Positions 36,466 through 43,300 of a stretch of 64,000 nucleotides of DNA are shown one piece after another. Every line of letters begins with the position of its first letter. Position 1 is the stretch's first letter. The stretch is from an uncultured Lachnospiraceae bacterium (GTDB lineage: Bacteria; Bacillota; Clostridia; Lachnospirales; Lachnospiraceae). The stretch is from assembly GCA_910578085.1 (NCBI GenBank), contig CAJTPM010000003.1, positions 62,001-126,000 of the forward strand, written 5' to 3'. Position numbers and translations under genes: made by a program. The notes below the pieces were generated by a model. The model was not told the origin of the DNA and did no database searches. It saw nothing but the letters and a program-made list of their open reading frames with translations.

Positions 36466-37230
36466 ATGAGCGTAATTTCAATGAAACAGTTACTGGAGGC
36501 AGGTGTTCATTTTGGACATCACACAAGAAGATGGAACCCCAAGATGGCGCCCTATATCTTCACGGAGAGGAATGGTATCCATATCATTGATCTGCAGAAA
36601 TCCGTAGGAAAAGTTGATGAAGCTTACAATGCTGTTGCAGATATTGTTTCCCAGGGAGGTACGATACTCTTTGTGGGTACAAAGAAGCAGGCTCAGGATG
36701 CAGTCAAAACGGAAGCAGAGCGTTGTGGTATGTACTATGTAAATGAGAGATGGCTGGGTGGCATGCTGACCAACTTTAAAACGATCCAGTCCAGAATTGA
36801 CAGACTGAAAAGAATCGAGGAGATGGCTGAGGACGGCACATTTGATGTACTGCCGAAGAAAGAAGTCATCCAGATCAAGAAGGAATGGGAGAAATTGGAG
36901 AGAAACCTTGGTGGGATTAAGGAAATGAGCAGAATTCCGGATTGTATTTTTGTAGTAGATCCCAAGAAAGAAAGGATCTGTGTGCAGGAAGCGCATGCAC
37001 TGGGGATTACACTGATCGGTATCGGTGACACAAACTGTGATCCCGAAGAACTGGATTATATCATTCCAGGTAACGATGACGCAATTAGAGCCGTAAAACT
37101 GATCGTTTCCAAGATGGCTGACGCTGTAATCGAAGCATCGCAGGGTGAGGCGGCTGATCTGGGCGAGGAGATGGCAGAGGAAGCATCAGCGAGCGAAGCA
37201 ACAGACATTGAAGAGATAGCAGCAGAATAG
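36466..37230 (+). CDS. rpsB: 30S ribosomal protein S2
   Basis: 254 residues. The N-terminus MSVISMKQLLEAGVHFGHHT and RRWNPKM are hallmark sequence, as is RWLGGMLTNFKTI. An acidic, Ala-rich C-terminal extension is present. ATG 36466 is set by GGAGG at 36454-36458; an in-frame ATG at 36436 would add ten residues not found in the family. Confidence 0.97.
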   Translation: MSVISMKQLLEAGVHFGHHTRRWNPKMAPYIFTERNGIHIIDLQKSVGKVDEAYNAVADIVSQGGTILFVGTKKQAQDAVKTEAERCGMYYVNERWLGGMLTNFKTIQSRIDRLKRIEEMAEDGTFDVLPKKEVIQIKKEWEKLERNLGGIKEMSRIPDCIFVVDPKKERICVQEAHALGITLIGIGDTNCDPEELDYIIPGNDDAIRAVKLIVSKMADAVIEASQGEAADLGEEMAEEASASEATDIEEIAAE

Positions 37231-37234
37231 AGCC

Positions 37235-37331
37235 GCTGTTTTGCAAGCGGCGATACAGGAGCACAGCGCCAGCAGAGCAGGCGCGAGCAAAGCGTTTGCG
37301 AGTTGACAAGCTGTTTTGTAAGCGGTGATAC
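37235..37331 (+). repeat. Direct repeats and hairpins in the rpsB-tsf spacer
   Basis: A 22-base sequence beginning GCTGTTTTG and ending GATAC occurs at 37235-37256 and 37310-37331 with two C/T differences. Between them are small hairpins: GCGCC/GGCGC (37266-37270, 37280-37284) and GCAAA/TTTGC (37287-37291, 37295-37299). In the first copy GCCGCT pairs with AGCGGC. TTGACA at 37303-37308 lacks a good -10. Confidence 0.55.
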
Positions 37332-37362
37332 GAGTATTTTAATAGATTTGGAGGAAAATAAA

Positions 37363-38289
37363 ATGGCTATTACAGCAGCAATGGTAAAAGAGTTAAGAGA
37401 GTTGACCGGCGCGGGCATGATGGACTGCAAGAAAGCCCTGACCGAGACAAATGGTAATATGGAAGAAGCTGTTGAGTTCTTAAGAAAGAATGGACAGGCG
37501 AAGGCTGATAAGAAAGCAGGCCGTATCGCAGCAGAAGGCATCTGTCGTATTGCGGTAGAAGGAGGAAGGGCAGCGGTCGTTGAAGTGAATTCAGAGACTG
37601 ATTTTGTGGCGAAAAATGAAATGTTCCAGAATTTCGTAGAGGCAGTTGCAAAACAGGCACTTCATACGACAGCAGCGGATATGGATGCATTCCTTGCAGA
37701 GAATTGGGAAGAGGACGCTTCCAAGACAGTAAAGGATGCGTTGGTAGAAAAAGTAGCAACCATTGGTGAGAATCTGAATATCAGAAGATTCGAGGTGGTT
37801 GAAGCGCCTATCGTGGTGGATTACCTGCATGGCGGTGGACGTATCGGCGTTATTGTTGCAGCGGAGGCAGGTACGGATAACGATGTAATAAGAGAAGCGG
37901 TGAAAAATGTGGCAATGCAGGTTGCAGCGCTGACACCGAAATATGTGAGCAGAGATGAAGTTGGCGATGATTATATTGCCCATGAGAAAGAAATCCTGCT
38001 TGCGCAGATTATGAATGATCCGAAAGAATCTGCAAAACCCCAGAAGGTGATCGACGGCATGATCAATGGCCGTATCAATAAGGAATTGAAAGAGATATGC
38101 CTGCTTGACCAGATCTATGTGAAGGCAGAGGATGGAAAGCAGACTGTAGGCCAGTATCTTGCACAGGTTGGGAAAGAAAATGCTACGGATCTGAAAATTA
38201 CAAAATTTGTTCGCTATGAGACAGGTGAAGGTCTGGAAAAGAAGAACGAGGATTTTGCGGCTGAGGTTGCGGCACAGATGAATGCATAG
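37363..38289 (+). CDS. tsf: Translation elongation factor Ts
   Basis: Nucleotide exchange factor for EF-Tu. 308 residues with the UBA-like N-terminus VKELRELTGAGMMDCKKALT and the core motif EVNSETDFVAKNEMFQ. The C-terminus ends FAAEVAAQMNA. ATG 37363 follows GGAGG. The last codons and terminator of this gene recur at 41057 and 42963. Confidence 0.97.
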   Translation: MAITAAMVKELRELTGAGMMDCKKALTETNGNMEEAVEFLRKNGQAKADKKAGRIAAEGICRIAVEGGRAAVVEVNSETDFVAKNEMFQNFVEAVAKQALHTTAADMDAFLAENWEEDASKTVKDALVEKVATIGENLNIRRFEVVEAPIVVDYLHGGGRIGVIVAAEAGTDNDVIREAVKNVAMQVAALTPKYVSRDEVGDDYIAHEKEILLAQIMNDPKESAKPQKVIDGMINGRINKELKEICLLDQIYVKAEDGKQTVGQYLAQVGKENATDLKITKFVRYETGEGLEKKNEDFAAEVAAQMNA

Positions 38290-38370
38290 AAATTTGTCGA
38301 AATTAGGCGATTGGAGATAAGAATGAGAACCCTTGTAAGTGGTGTGTATGCGCCATTTGCAGGGGTTTTT
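38274..38370 (+). repeat. tsf-tail repeat, copy 1 (native tsf end)
   Basis: From the last codons of tsf (CAG ATG AAT GCA TAG) through ATTTGTCGAAATTAGGC to the terminator. The same run is found at 41057-41153 and 42963-43056. In this copy it is joined to the intact tsf gene. Confidence 0.85.
38328..38370 (+). terminator. tsf terminator
   Basis: AACCCTTGTAAGTGG (38328-38342) pairs with CCATTTGCAGGGGTT (38353-38367) with G-U pairs, followed by Ts to 38370. Equivalent hairpins close both extra tail copies. Confidence 0.8.
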
Positions 38371-38396
38371 AATGTTTTATGTTGAATTTTCATTTC

Positions 38397-38425
38397 TTGA
38401 CACTGTCACGATATACCGTTATAAT
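38397..38425 (+). promoter_or_regulatory. Perfect-consensus sigma-A promoter of the first cassette
   Basis: TTGACA (38397-38402), 17 bases, TATAAT (38420-38425). It starts 27 bases after the tsf terminator and excludes the upstream ATG at 38379 as the start of the next gene. Confidence 0.8.
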
Positions 38426-38462
38426 CAATAGAAAAAGAATCCATGAAATGGAGAATAGAGAA

Positions 38463-39050
38463 ATGGAATTGATGAATTTGTTAAAGGAAAAGCAGCTTTC
38501 TGTTTATCAGTGTGCGAAAGAAAGCCATGTACCATATACTACATTATCAGATATTGTGAAAGGGAAAACTAGGATTGAAAAATGTACCGCAGAAACAATA
38601 TATAAATTAGCGAGGACACTTCATTTGACAATGGAAGAACTTTTAACAGAATGTTTTAAAGAAGATGAAAACGCTCCCAATTTAAGAGATTTTGAAATAT
38701 ATAAAAGTAATATCTGTCATTTAGTGAAAGATAAAGGAGAAATTGATTTTATTATTGATACTTTAAAGGAGAATCAAATAAGGACTTATTGGGAACGGCA
38801 ATGGTATCGGGAAAGTTTTTATCTTCTGGCTATGGTAGATTATTTAAGCAGGGAAAATGGACTTCCATTGTGCAATGATTATGAAGATATAAGGAACTGT
38901 AAGCTGTCGGAGCCGTTATATCCGTGGGATGTTGTTCTTGCTGCAAAATTGGATGGTTCGCTTGATAGGAAAGAACAATGTTTAAAAGAAGCGATTCCCG
39001 AATTTCTGAGGTTTAATATTATAGAAAGCGAGATAAGGAATGTCTGTTGA
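38463..39050 (+). CDS. XRE-family HTH protein paired with a nucleotidyltransferase
   Basis: 195 residues. An XRE-type HTH lies at about 5-60 (KQLSVYQCAKESHVPYTTLS, KLARTLHLTMEELL); the rest is a helical domain with DFIIDTLKENQIRTYWERQW. Such proteins occur as first gene of pairs with DUF6036-type nucleotidyltransferases and probably act as antitoxin or regulator. ATG 38463 is chosen because GGAG lies nine bases upstream and the promoter -10 ends at 38425; ATG 38448 is an alternative. Overlaps the next gene by 11 bases. Confidence 0.75.
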   Translation: MELMNLLKEKQLSVYQCAKESHVPYTTLSDIVKGKTRIEKCTAETIYKLARTLHLTMEELLTECFKEDENAPNLRDFEIYKSNICHLVKDKGEIDFIIDTLKENQIRTYWERQWYRESFYLLAMVDYLSRENGLPLCNDYEDIRNCKLSEPLYPWDVVLAAKLDGSLDRKEQCLKEAIPEFLRFNIIESEIRNVC

Positions 39051-39768
39051 GAAAGGTTTTACCAAAGAAAATTTGGATTATTATTTGAAAGAATTGGCAA
39101 AAGAGTTTCGGAAAAGAAATGGGAAAAATACACCTGCTGAGATTGTGTTAGTTGGGGGCGCAGCAATCCTTGCAAATTATGGGTTCCGTGAAATGACCTA
39201 TGATATCGATGCAGTCATAACAGCATCATCAGCCATGAAGGAAGCGGTGAACGCAGTAGGAGACCGTCTCAGTTTGCCAAATGGCTGGCTGAATGCAGAC
39301 TTTAAGAATACGAGTTCTTATAGTCCTAAATTGTCGCAATACTCTAAGTATTACCGTACCTATTCTAATGTATTGAATATCAGAACAATTAGTGCGGAAT
39401 ATCTTGTTGCCATGAAATTAATGTCCGGGAGACGTTACAAGAAGGATTTGTCTGATATTATTGGTATCTTAAGCGAACAAGAAAGAAGAGGAAAGTCTTT
39501 AAATTACCAGCAGATTGATTGCGCAGTAAAAAATCTGTATGGCGGGTGGGATAATATTTCCGAATATGCAATACAGGTTTTGAAAGCGGCTTTAGATTCA
39601 GAAAACCTAAAAGAATTATTTATGGAACAGGAATATGATGAAGCATTATCAAAACAGGCAGTGCTTCAAGTTGAAAAATATGAAGGGGAAAAAGTAAAGG
39701 AAAGTAATGTGGATGAGATAATCCAGAGAGCGTTAAGTAAGAAGAATAATGGCAAGGATGCGAGATAG
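39040..39768 (+). CDS. DUF6036-type / AbiEii-like nucleotidyltransferase
   Basis: 242 residues. The nucleotidyltransferase fold is indicated by IVLVGGAAILANYGFREMTY followed by DIDAVI, which carries the GG and D-x-D motifs, and by the later AMKLMSGRRYKKDLSDIIGI with the conserved KDxxD-like helix. Known relatives modify tRNA or other targets as toxins or phage-defence effectors. Overlap with the HTH gene points to a bicistronic toxin-antitoxin-like pair. Activity is inferred. Confidence 0.75.
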   Translation: MSVEKGFTKENLDYYLKELAKEFRKRNGKNTPAEIVLVGGAAILANYGFREMTYDIDAVITASSAMKEAVNAVGDRLSLPNGWLNADFKNTSSYSPKLSQYSKYYRTYSNVLNIRTISAEYLVAMKLMSGRRYKKDLSDIIGILSEQERRGKSLNYQQIDCAVKNLYGGWDNISEYAIQVLKAALDSENLKELFMEQEYDEALSKQAVLQVEKYEGEKVKESNVDEIIQRALSKKNNGKDAR

Positions 39769-39772
39769 TTTA

Positions 39773-39996
39773 ATGAAAACTGATTTTTACAAATTTTATC
39801 TATCAGATAGCGATAAAAATTTCTGTTATATCTTGAAAATAAAGTACCAGTGTATACGAAAGATTTAAAGTATTGTTATAAAAAAGCTTATATGGAGTTA
39901 CCACTTGACTTAATATCTTCTAAATATAAAGGGATATACAGATGTATGTTTATTGGAGAAGAAAAAGATAAATTTCATTTTGCTATATATTTTTGA
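39773..39996 (+). pseudogene. Frameshifted small gene, unknown
   Basis: From ATG 39773 the frame reads MKTDFYKFYLSDSDK and stops soon; the next frame stays open to TGA 39994-39996 with protein-like sequence (PVYTKDLKYCYKKAYMELPL, ending DKFHFAIYF). One extra A in the A5 run at 39815-39819 would join both into about 74 codons. I do not recognise the product. The 357-base gap up to phd holds otherwise only AT-rich sequence and the phd promoter. Confidence 0.5.
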
Positions 39997-40068
39997 AAAT
40001 GAATAATTCAGGTTAATTATTATATTTATAGCAAGCTATGTAAAAAGGTATTTTAGGGTTGAAATAGG

Positions 40069-40109
40069 TTGAATTCATCCTATAAATTGGATATAATATA
40101 AGTATTATA
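40069..40109 (+). promoter_or_regulatory. phd-doc promoter with overlapping operator palindrome
   Basis: TTGAAT (40069-40074), 17 bases, TATAAT (40092-40097). TATAATA (40092-40098) and TATTATA (40103-40109) form a perfect 7-base inverted repeat over the -10 box, the layout expected for autorepression by the Phd antitoxin. Confidence 0.6.
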
Positions 40110-40125
40110 CGAGGAGGTATGGACG

Positions 40126-40368
40126 ATGACAATAAATACAAATACAATGGTTTCTATTACAGAAGCAAATCAGAATTTTTCAAAAGTAGCAAGATTAGTG
40201 GATGAACATGGAACAGCCATTATTCTAAAAAATAATGTACCAAGATATCTTGTTATAGATTTTAGCAAAGCAGATGAGGATGCTGCTGCATCAAATGAAG
40301 ATGTGCTGAGTATATCAAAACGATTGATTGAGAAGAATAAGGAATCTTATGAGATGCTTGCGAAGTGA
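40126..40368 (+). CDS. Phd/YefM-family antitoxin
   Basis: 80 residues. The N-terminal DNA-binding part reads MVSITEANQNFSKVARLVDE followed by IILKNNVPRYLVIDF, the Phd/YefM signature; the C-terminal tail is the toxin-neutralising region. ATG 40126 lies eight bases after GAGGAGG. Its stop overlaps the GTG start of doc. The gene itself is intact, unlike its partner. Confidence 0.88.
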   Translation: MTINTNTMVSITEANQNFSKVARLVDEHGTAIILKNNVPRYLVIDFSKADEDAAASNEDVLSISKRLIEKNKESYEMLAK

Positions 40369-40742
40369 TAAAGCTGACAAAAGAACAGATTCTATTACTT
40401 CATACTCAGTTAATTGAGACTACTGGAGGAAGTGATGGAATTAGGGATTTAGGTCTGCTTGAATCTGCATTAGAAAGTCCATTTCAATCCTATGGTGGAG
40501 AAGAATTATATCCAAGCATACAGGCAAAGGCAGCAAGACTTTGCTATGGATTAGTTAAAAATCATGCAATGATAGATGGCAATAAAGGAATAGGGTGCCA
40601 TGCCATGTTAGTATTTTTGGAATTAAATGGTTATGAGATGGAATACACGCAGAAAGAATTATCAGATTAAATTTTAGATGTAGCAGCGGACAGGAAACAA
40701 TATGAAGATATTTTACATTGGTTGTTAGTGCATCAGATGTAA
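40365..40742 (+). pseudogene. Degenerate Doc toxin (Fic fold) with internal stop and altered active site
   Basis: Doc toxins phosphorylate EF-Tu. Starting at GTG 40365, the frame matches Doc (LYPSIQAKAARLCYGLVKNH) up to TAA 40668-40670; after this stop the same frame goes on with ILDVAADRKQYEDILHWLLV to TAA 40740-40742, the expected Doc C-terminus. The active-site motif, usually HPFxDGNKRT, reads HAMIDGNKGI, so the arginine is lost as well. The toxin is very likely inactive. Confidence 0.75.
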
Positions 40743-40907
40743 GTCAGATGATTTGTAATATCTTCAGATAAGAGCATAAAACAAAAATAGTGAATAAGTA
40801 TGTGTTGAGGGTTATAAACTTTGGGGAAGAATTTTATCCCCCAATATCCTCCAAATGGAAAATGGCTATCCCCCAAATCTGAAAAATATGCAACAAGAAA
40901 TTTTAAA

Positions 40908-41056
40908 AAGCAAAATGGATTTTCCCCCAAAATATAATTTGGGGGATGCAGTTGAAAAGGCATAGATATAGGTCAGTTAAAAATTACTGATAAGCCAGTA
41001 AAATACATAGTTCCGGGGATATATGACCGGAACACGGAAAAGGGAAAGTTCGCAAA
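40908..41056 (+). repeat. Cassette tail, copy 1 (hairpin plus tsf-like coding remnant)
   Basis: Part of the 495-base gap between doc and the VbhA-like gene; the remainder (40743-40907) is AT-rich with several CCCCCAA runs. TCCCCCAAA (40923-40931) pairs with TTTGGGGGA (40938-40946). From 40956 a frame stays open to a TAG at 41070-41072 and ends FAKQMNA, like the EF-Ts end FAAEVAAQMNA; LKIT also recurs. A similar sequence lies at 42813-42962. Confidence 0.6.
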
Positions 41057-41153
41057 ACAGATGAACGCATAGAAATTTGTCGAAATTAGGCGAATAGGGA
41101 TAGGAATGAGAACCCTTGTAAGTGGCGTTGGCGCGCTGTTTGCAGGGTTTTTT
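41057..41153 (+). repeat. tsf-tail repeat, copy 2
   Basis: Starts ACAGATGAACGCATAG, keeping codons for Q-M-N-A-stop (AAC for AAT is synonymous), then ATTTGTCGAAATTAGGC and a full terminator hairpin (41111-41153) with T6. Ends the first cassette. Confidence 0.85.
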
Positions 41154-41238
41154 ATTATGCGGTATTATAAAAGTTATAATGGATATTGTCTATAGAATGT
41201 GGTAAAATAAATAAAAACAGAAATTGGGAGTTGATTTT

Positions 41239-41409
41239 ATGCTAGTCAGTACAGATAAGAAATGGGATTATGCATTAGGTATGATTAAAGTAGATGGATT
41301 AGAACCATCCCCAGAATTTAAAAAATTAATTGAAAAAGAAAGTCGTGGAGAAATGACCACGGAGGATATGCGTAAGGTTTTAGACAAAAAATATAAGATG
41401 AAAGAATAG
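41239..41409 (+). CDS. VbhA-family antitoxin of Fic
   Basis: 56 residues from ATG 41239, which follows GGGAG with eight-base spacing (a TTG at 41224 is less likely). The sequence ALGMIKVDGLEPSPEFKKLI and GEMTTEDMRKVLDKKYKMKE has the VbhA pattern, a small helical protein whose inhibitory helix blocks the Fic active site. The inhibitory motif S/T-x3-E-G appears as M-x3-D-G here. The fic gene starts 11 bases later. Confidence 0.75.
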   Translation: MLVSTDKKWDYALGMIKVDGLEPSPEFKKLIEKESRGEMTTEDMRKVLDKKYKMKE

Positions 41410-41420
41410 ATAAAAATATT

Positions 41421-42194
41421 ATGAATGATCCATATTTATATCCACATACAGATATTCTAAAGAATCTTGCTGATATACGGGACAGAGAAATGTTGTCGTG
41501 TATGGAGGCAGAATATACGAGTATACGGCTTGCGGAACTTGTAATAGGAGAATCCGTCAGCCGTTTTGATTTTGTAGCACTTTGTGATATGCATCATTAT
41601 ATTTTTCAGGATATATACGAATGGGCGGGAAAAATTAGAATTATAAACATTGAAAAATCAGAGCCGGCTTTAGGAGGCATTTCAATAGAGTATTCTGATT
41701 GTTTTGATATTGAAAAGGACGCAACATTTGTCTTAGATAAAATGAACCATTACGCTTGGGAAAAGGCATTTATTGAAGAAGTGGCAGAAATATTTTCAAA
41801 ATATTTAGCTGAACTTTGGAAAGTGCATCCTTATCGAGAAGGTAATACGCGCACGGTAATTACATTTTGCAGCCAGTTTATAGAGAGTAAAGGGTTTTAT
41901 ATAGATAGTGATTTATTCAAAGATAATGCGCAATATATGAGAACTGCTTTAGTTGCGGCAAATGCTTTGTTTTCAGATCTTGGGGATAAACGAAAGCCAG
42001 AATATTTAGAGAAGATAGTCCTGGATGCTTTGGAAAGAGGCCGGGAAATGAAACAAAGGGTTTCTGGTATCATAAAAAAAGCAGGATATAGAGTGACAGA
42101 AAGAACAATCCGTAAGATTGTATATTGGAATCGTTTAGAACGGTATGAGCATGGGGAACGAGATGTTAGATTATATTTATTACAAAATAGGTAA
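41421..42194 (+). CDS. Fic-domain AMP-transferase toxin (VbhT/Fic type)
   Basis: 257 residues. The active-site motif HPYREGNTRT is complete (catalytic His, Glu, Gly-Asn and Arg), so the enzyme can transfer AMP or a related group to a target protein; VbhT-type toxins modify gyrase and topoisomerase IV. QDIYEWAGKIRIINIEKSEP upstream is the usual substrate-flap region. A C-terminal extension (about 205-257) is Lys/Arg-rich. Paired with the VbhA-like gene. Confidence 0.85.
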   Translation: MNDPYLYPHTDILKNLADIRDREMLSCMEAEYTSIRLAELVIGESVSRFDFVALCDMHHYIFQDIYEWAGKIRIINIEKSEPALGGISIEYSDCFDIEKDATFVLDKMNHYAWEKAFIEEVAEIFSKYLAELWKVHPYREGNTRTVITFCSQFIESKGFYIDSDLFKDNAQYMRTALVAANALFSDLGDKRKPEYLEKIVLDALERGREMKQRVSGIIKKAGYRVTERTIRKIVYWNRLERYEHGERDVRLYLLQNR

Positions 42195-42203
42195 TGTGAA
42201 TAA

Positions 42204-42842
42204 ATGGCTTATATAAAAAATCAAGTATTACAGAATAATGCGCTTGCAGCATGGGCAATGGCAGTTAGATATTGTGATTATATTTTAGAGGGAAAGGTAA
42301 CCTTGGAATATCGTAAGCACTTTGTGTCTGTGCTTCATAATGCTGTGGAATTATTTGTAAAACAGTTAATGTTAAATAATACAGATTATCGGGTAACACA
42401 ATTGAAAAAGGGATGCAATCCGGATGGGCAGCCAGCAAGAGATTTTATAATTCCAAAGATTTAAATGCTTATTTCAGTAGTTTGGATGAGCAGACAATGA
42501 AGAAATTTTTTTCGATAGAATTTCATAAAATCGTTGATATAACAAATGAGTTATTTTCAGAATACTATGACCAAAATGGTGACACATCTGTAAAAGTGCT
42601 TTATCACTGCTAAATAGGATGAGAAATTGTGAGATGCATTTTTTATTGATAAGAACATATTTCTTTTGGAAAAAGAATTTCAACAGCTTCATAATTTTAT
42701 GATAGAATTTTATAATATTCTTCATTTTTATTCACTATTACCCTTTTGGGGAAGATTTGGGAGATGGGAATATGCAAAGTTACAATTTGACAGACAGACG
42801 CTGTTTGATTTAGAAAGCAAAATCAATTTTCCCCCAAAATAA
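42204..42842 (+). pseudogene. Broken helical gene after fic, HEPN-like in part
   Basis: Three protein-like frame segments follow each other. The first, 42204-42446, reads HFVSVLHNAVELFVKQLMLN, a helix resembling HEPN-type proteins. The second continues with YNSKDLNAYFSSLDEQTMKK to TAA 42611-42613, joined if one T is added to the T4 run at 42443-42446. The third, 42633-42842, includes FLLEKEFQQLHNFMIEFYN. Further stops separate parts two and three. Family assignment is uncertain; it probably was a single gene of about 210 codons. Confidence 0.55.
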
Positions 42843-42962
42843 AATTTGGGGAATGGAGCTGAAAAGCCATTGATTCAGAGTATTCAAAAATCACTGCAAA
42901 GCCAGTAAATACATAGTTCCGGGGATATGCGACCGGGATGCAAAAAAGGGAAAGTTCGCAAA
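42813..42962 (+). repeat. Cassette tail, copy 2
   Basis: Similar by eye to 40908-41056: AAAGCAAAAT start, CCCCCAAA/TTTGGGG hairpin (42831-42838, 42845-42851), AGCCAGTAAATACATAGTTC and the AAAGGGAAAGTTCGCAAA end. One A fewer than copy 1 in the GTAAATAC part shifts the tsf-like frame. Confidence 0.6.
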
Positions 42963-43056
42963 ACAGATGAATGCATAAAAATTTGTCGAAATTAGGCTAA
43001 TAGGGATAGGAATGAGAACCCCTGTAGATGGTGTGTAAATGCCATTTGCGGGGGTC
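42963..43056 (+). repeat. tsf-tail repeat, copy 3
   Basis: ACAGATGAATGCATAA again encodes Q-M-N-A-stop, now with TAA instead of TAG, followed by ATTTGTCGAAATTAGGC and the hairpin arms (43017-43032, 43042-43056). The T run is lost (TCTCACATT), so termination should be weaker. It closes the second cassette. Confidence 0.82.
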
Positions 43057-43088
43057 TCACATTTTGATAGTGAAAAGGTAAAATATAA

Positions 43089-43117
43089 TTGATGGACTGA
43101 TTATATAATGATATACT
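43089..43117 (+). promoter_or_regulatory. Possible sigma-A promoter behind tail copy 3
   Basis: TTGATG (43089-43094), 17 bases, TATACT (43112-43117), in front of a small reading frame and the DHH gene. Confidence 0.4.
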
Positions 43118-43146
43118 GTTAAAATAGAATAATCCAGGAGAAACAG

Positions 43147-43257
43147 TTGAAAATGAGGTTTGAGTGGGAAGAAGAATTTACAGAACGAAAAGAAACCATT
43201 CGATTAAATTCAGCCAGACTTACAACAAATGCAAAAGGGAACTTTATTATAAGGTAA
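43147..43257 (+). CDS. Possible 36-residue peptide or gene fragment
   Basis: TTG 43147 lies six bases after AGGAG (43136-43140). The product is short and charged, starting MKMRFEWEEEFTERKE and ending NAKGNFIIR. It may be a leader peptide, a truncated third cassette, or chance. No known family was recognised. Confidence 0.3.
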   Translation: MKMRFEWEEEFTERKETIRLNSARLTTNAKGNFIIR

Positions 43258-43300
43258 GAAATAAGTTTCACAGAACAAAGGACAAAGGTGAGCAGACAAA

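Noticed and set aside
37303..37331. TTGACA as a tsf promoter
   Set aside because: No acceptable -10 at 16-18 bases; tsf is more likely read from the rpsB promoter.
40838..42851. CCCCCAAA/TTTGGGG repeats as a possible CRISPR array
   Set aside because: Few, irregularly spaced, without uniform spacers; they are hairpin arms of the cassette tails.
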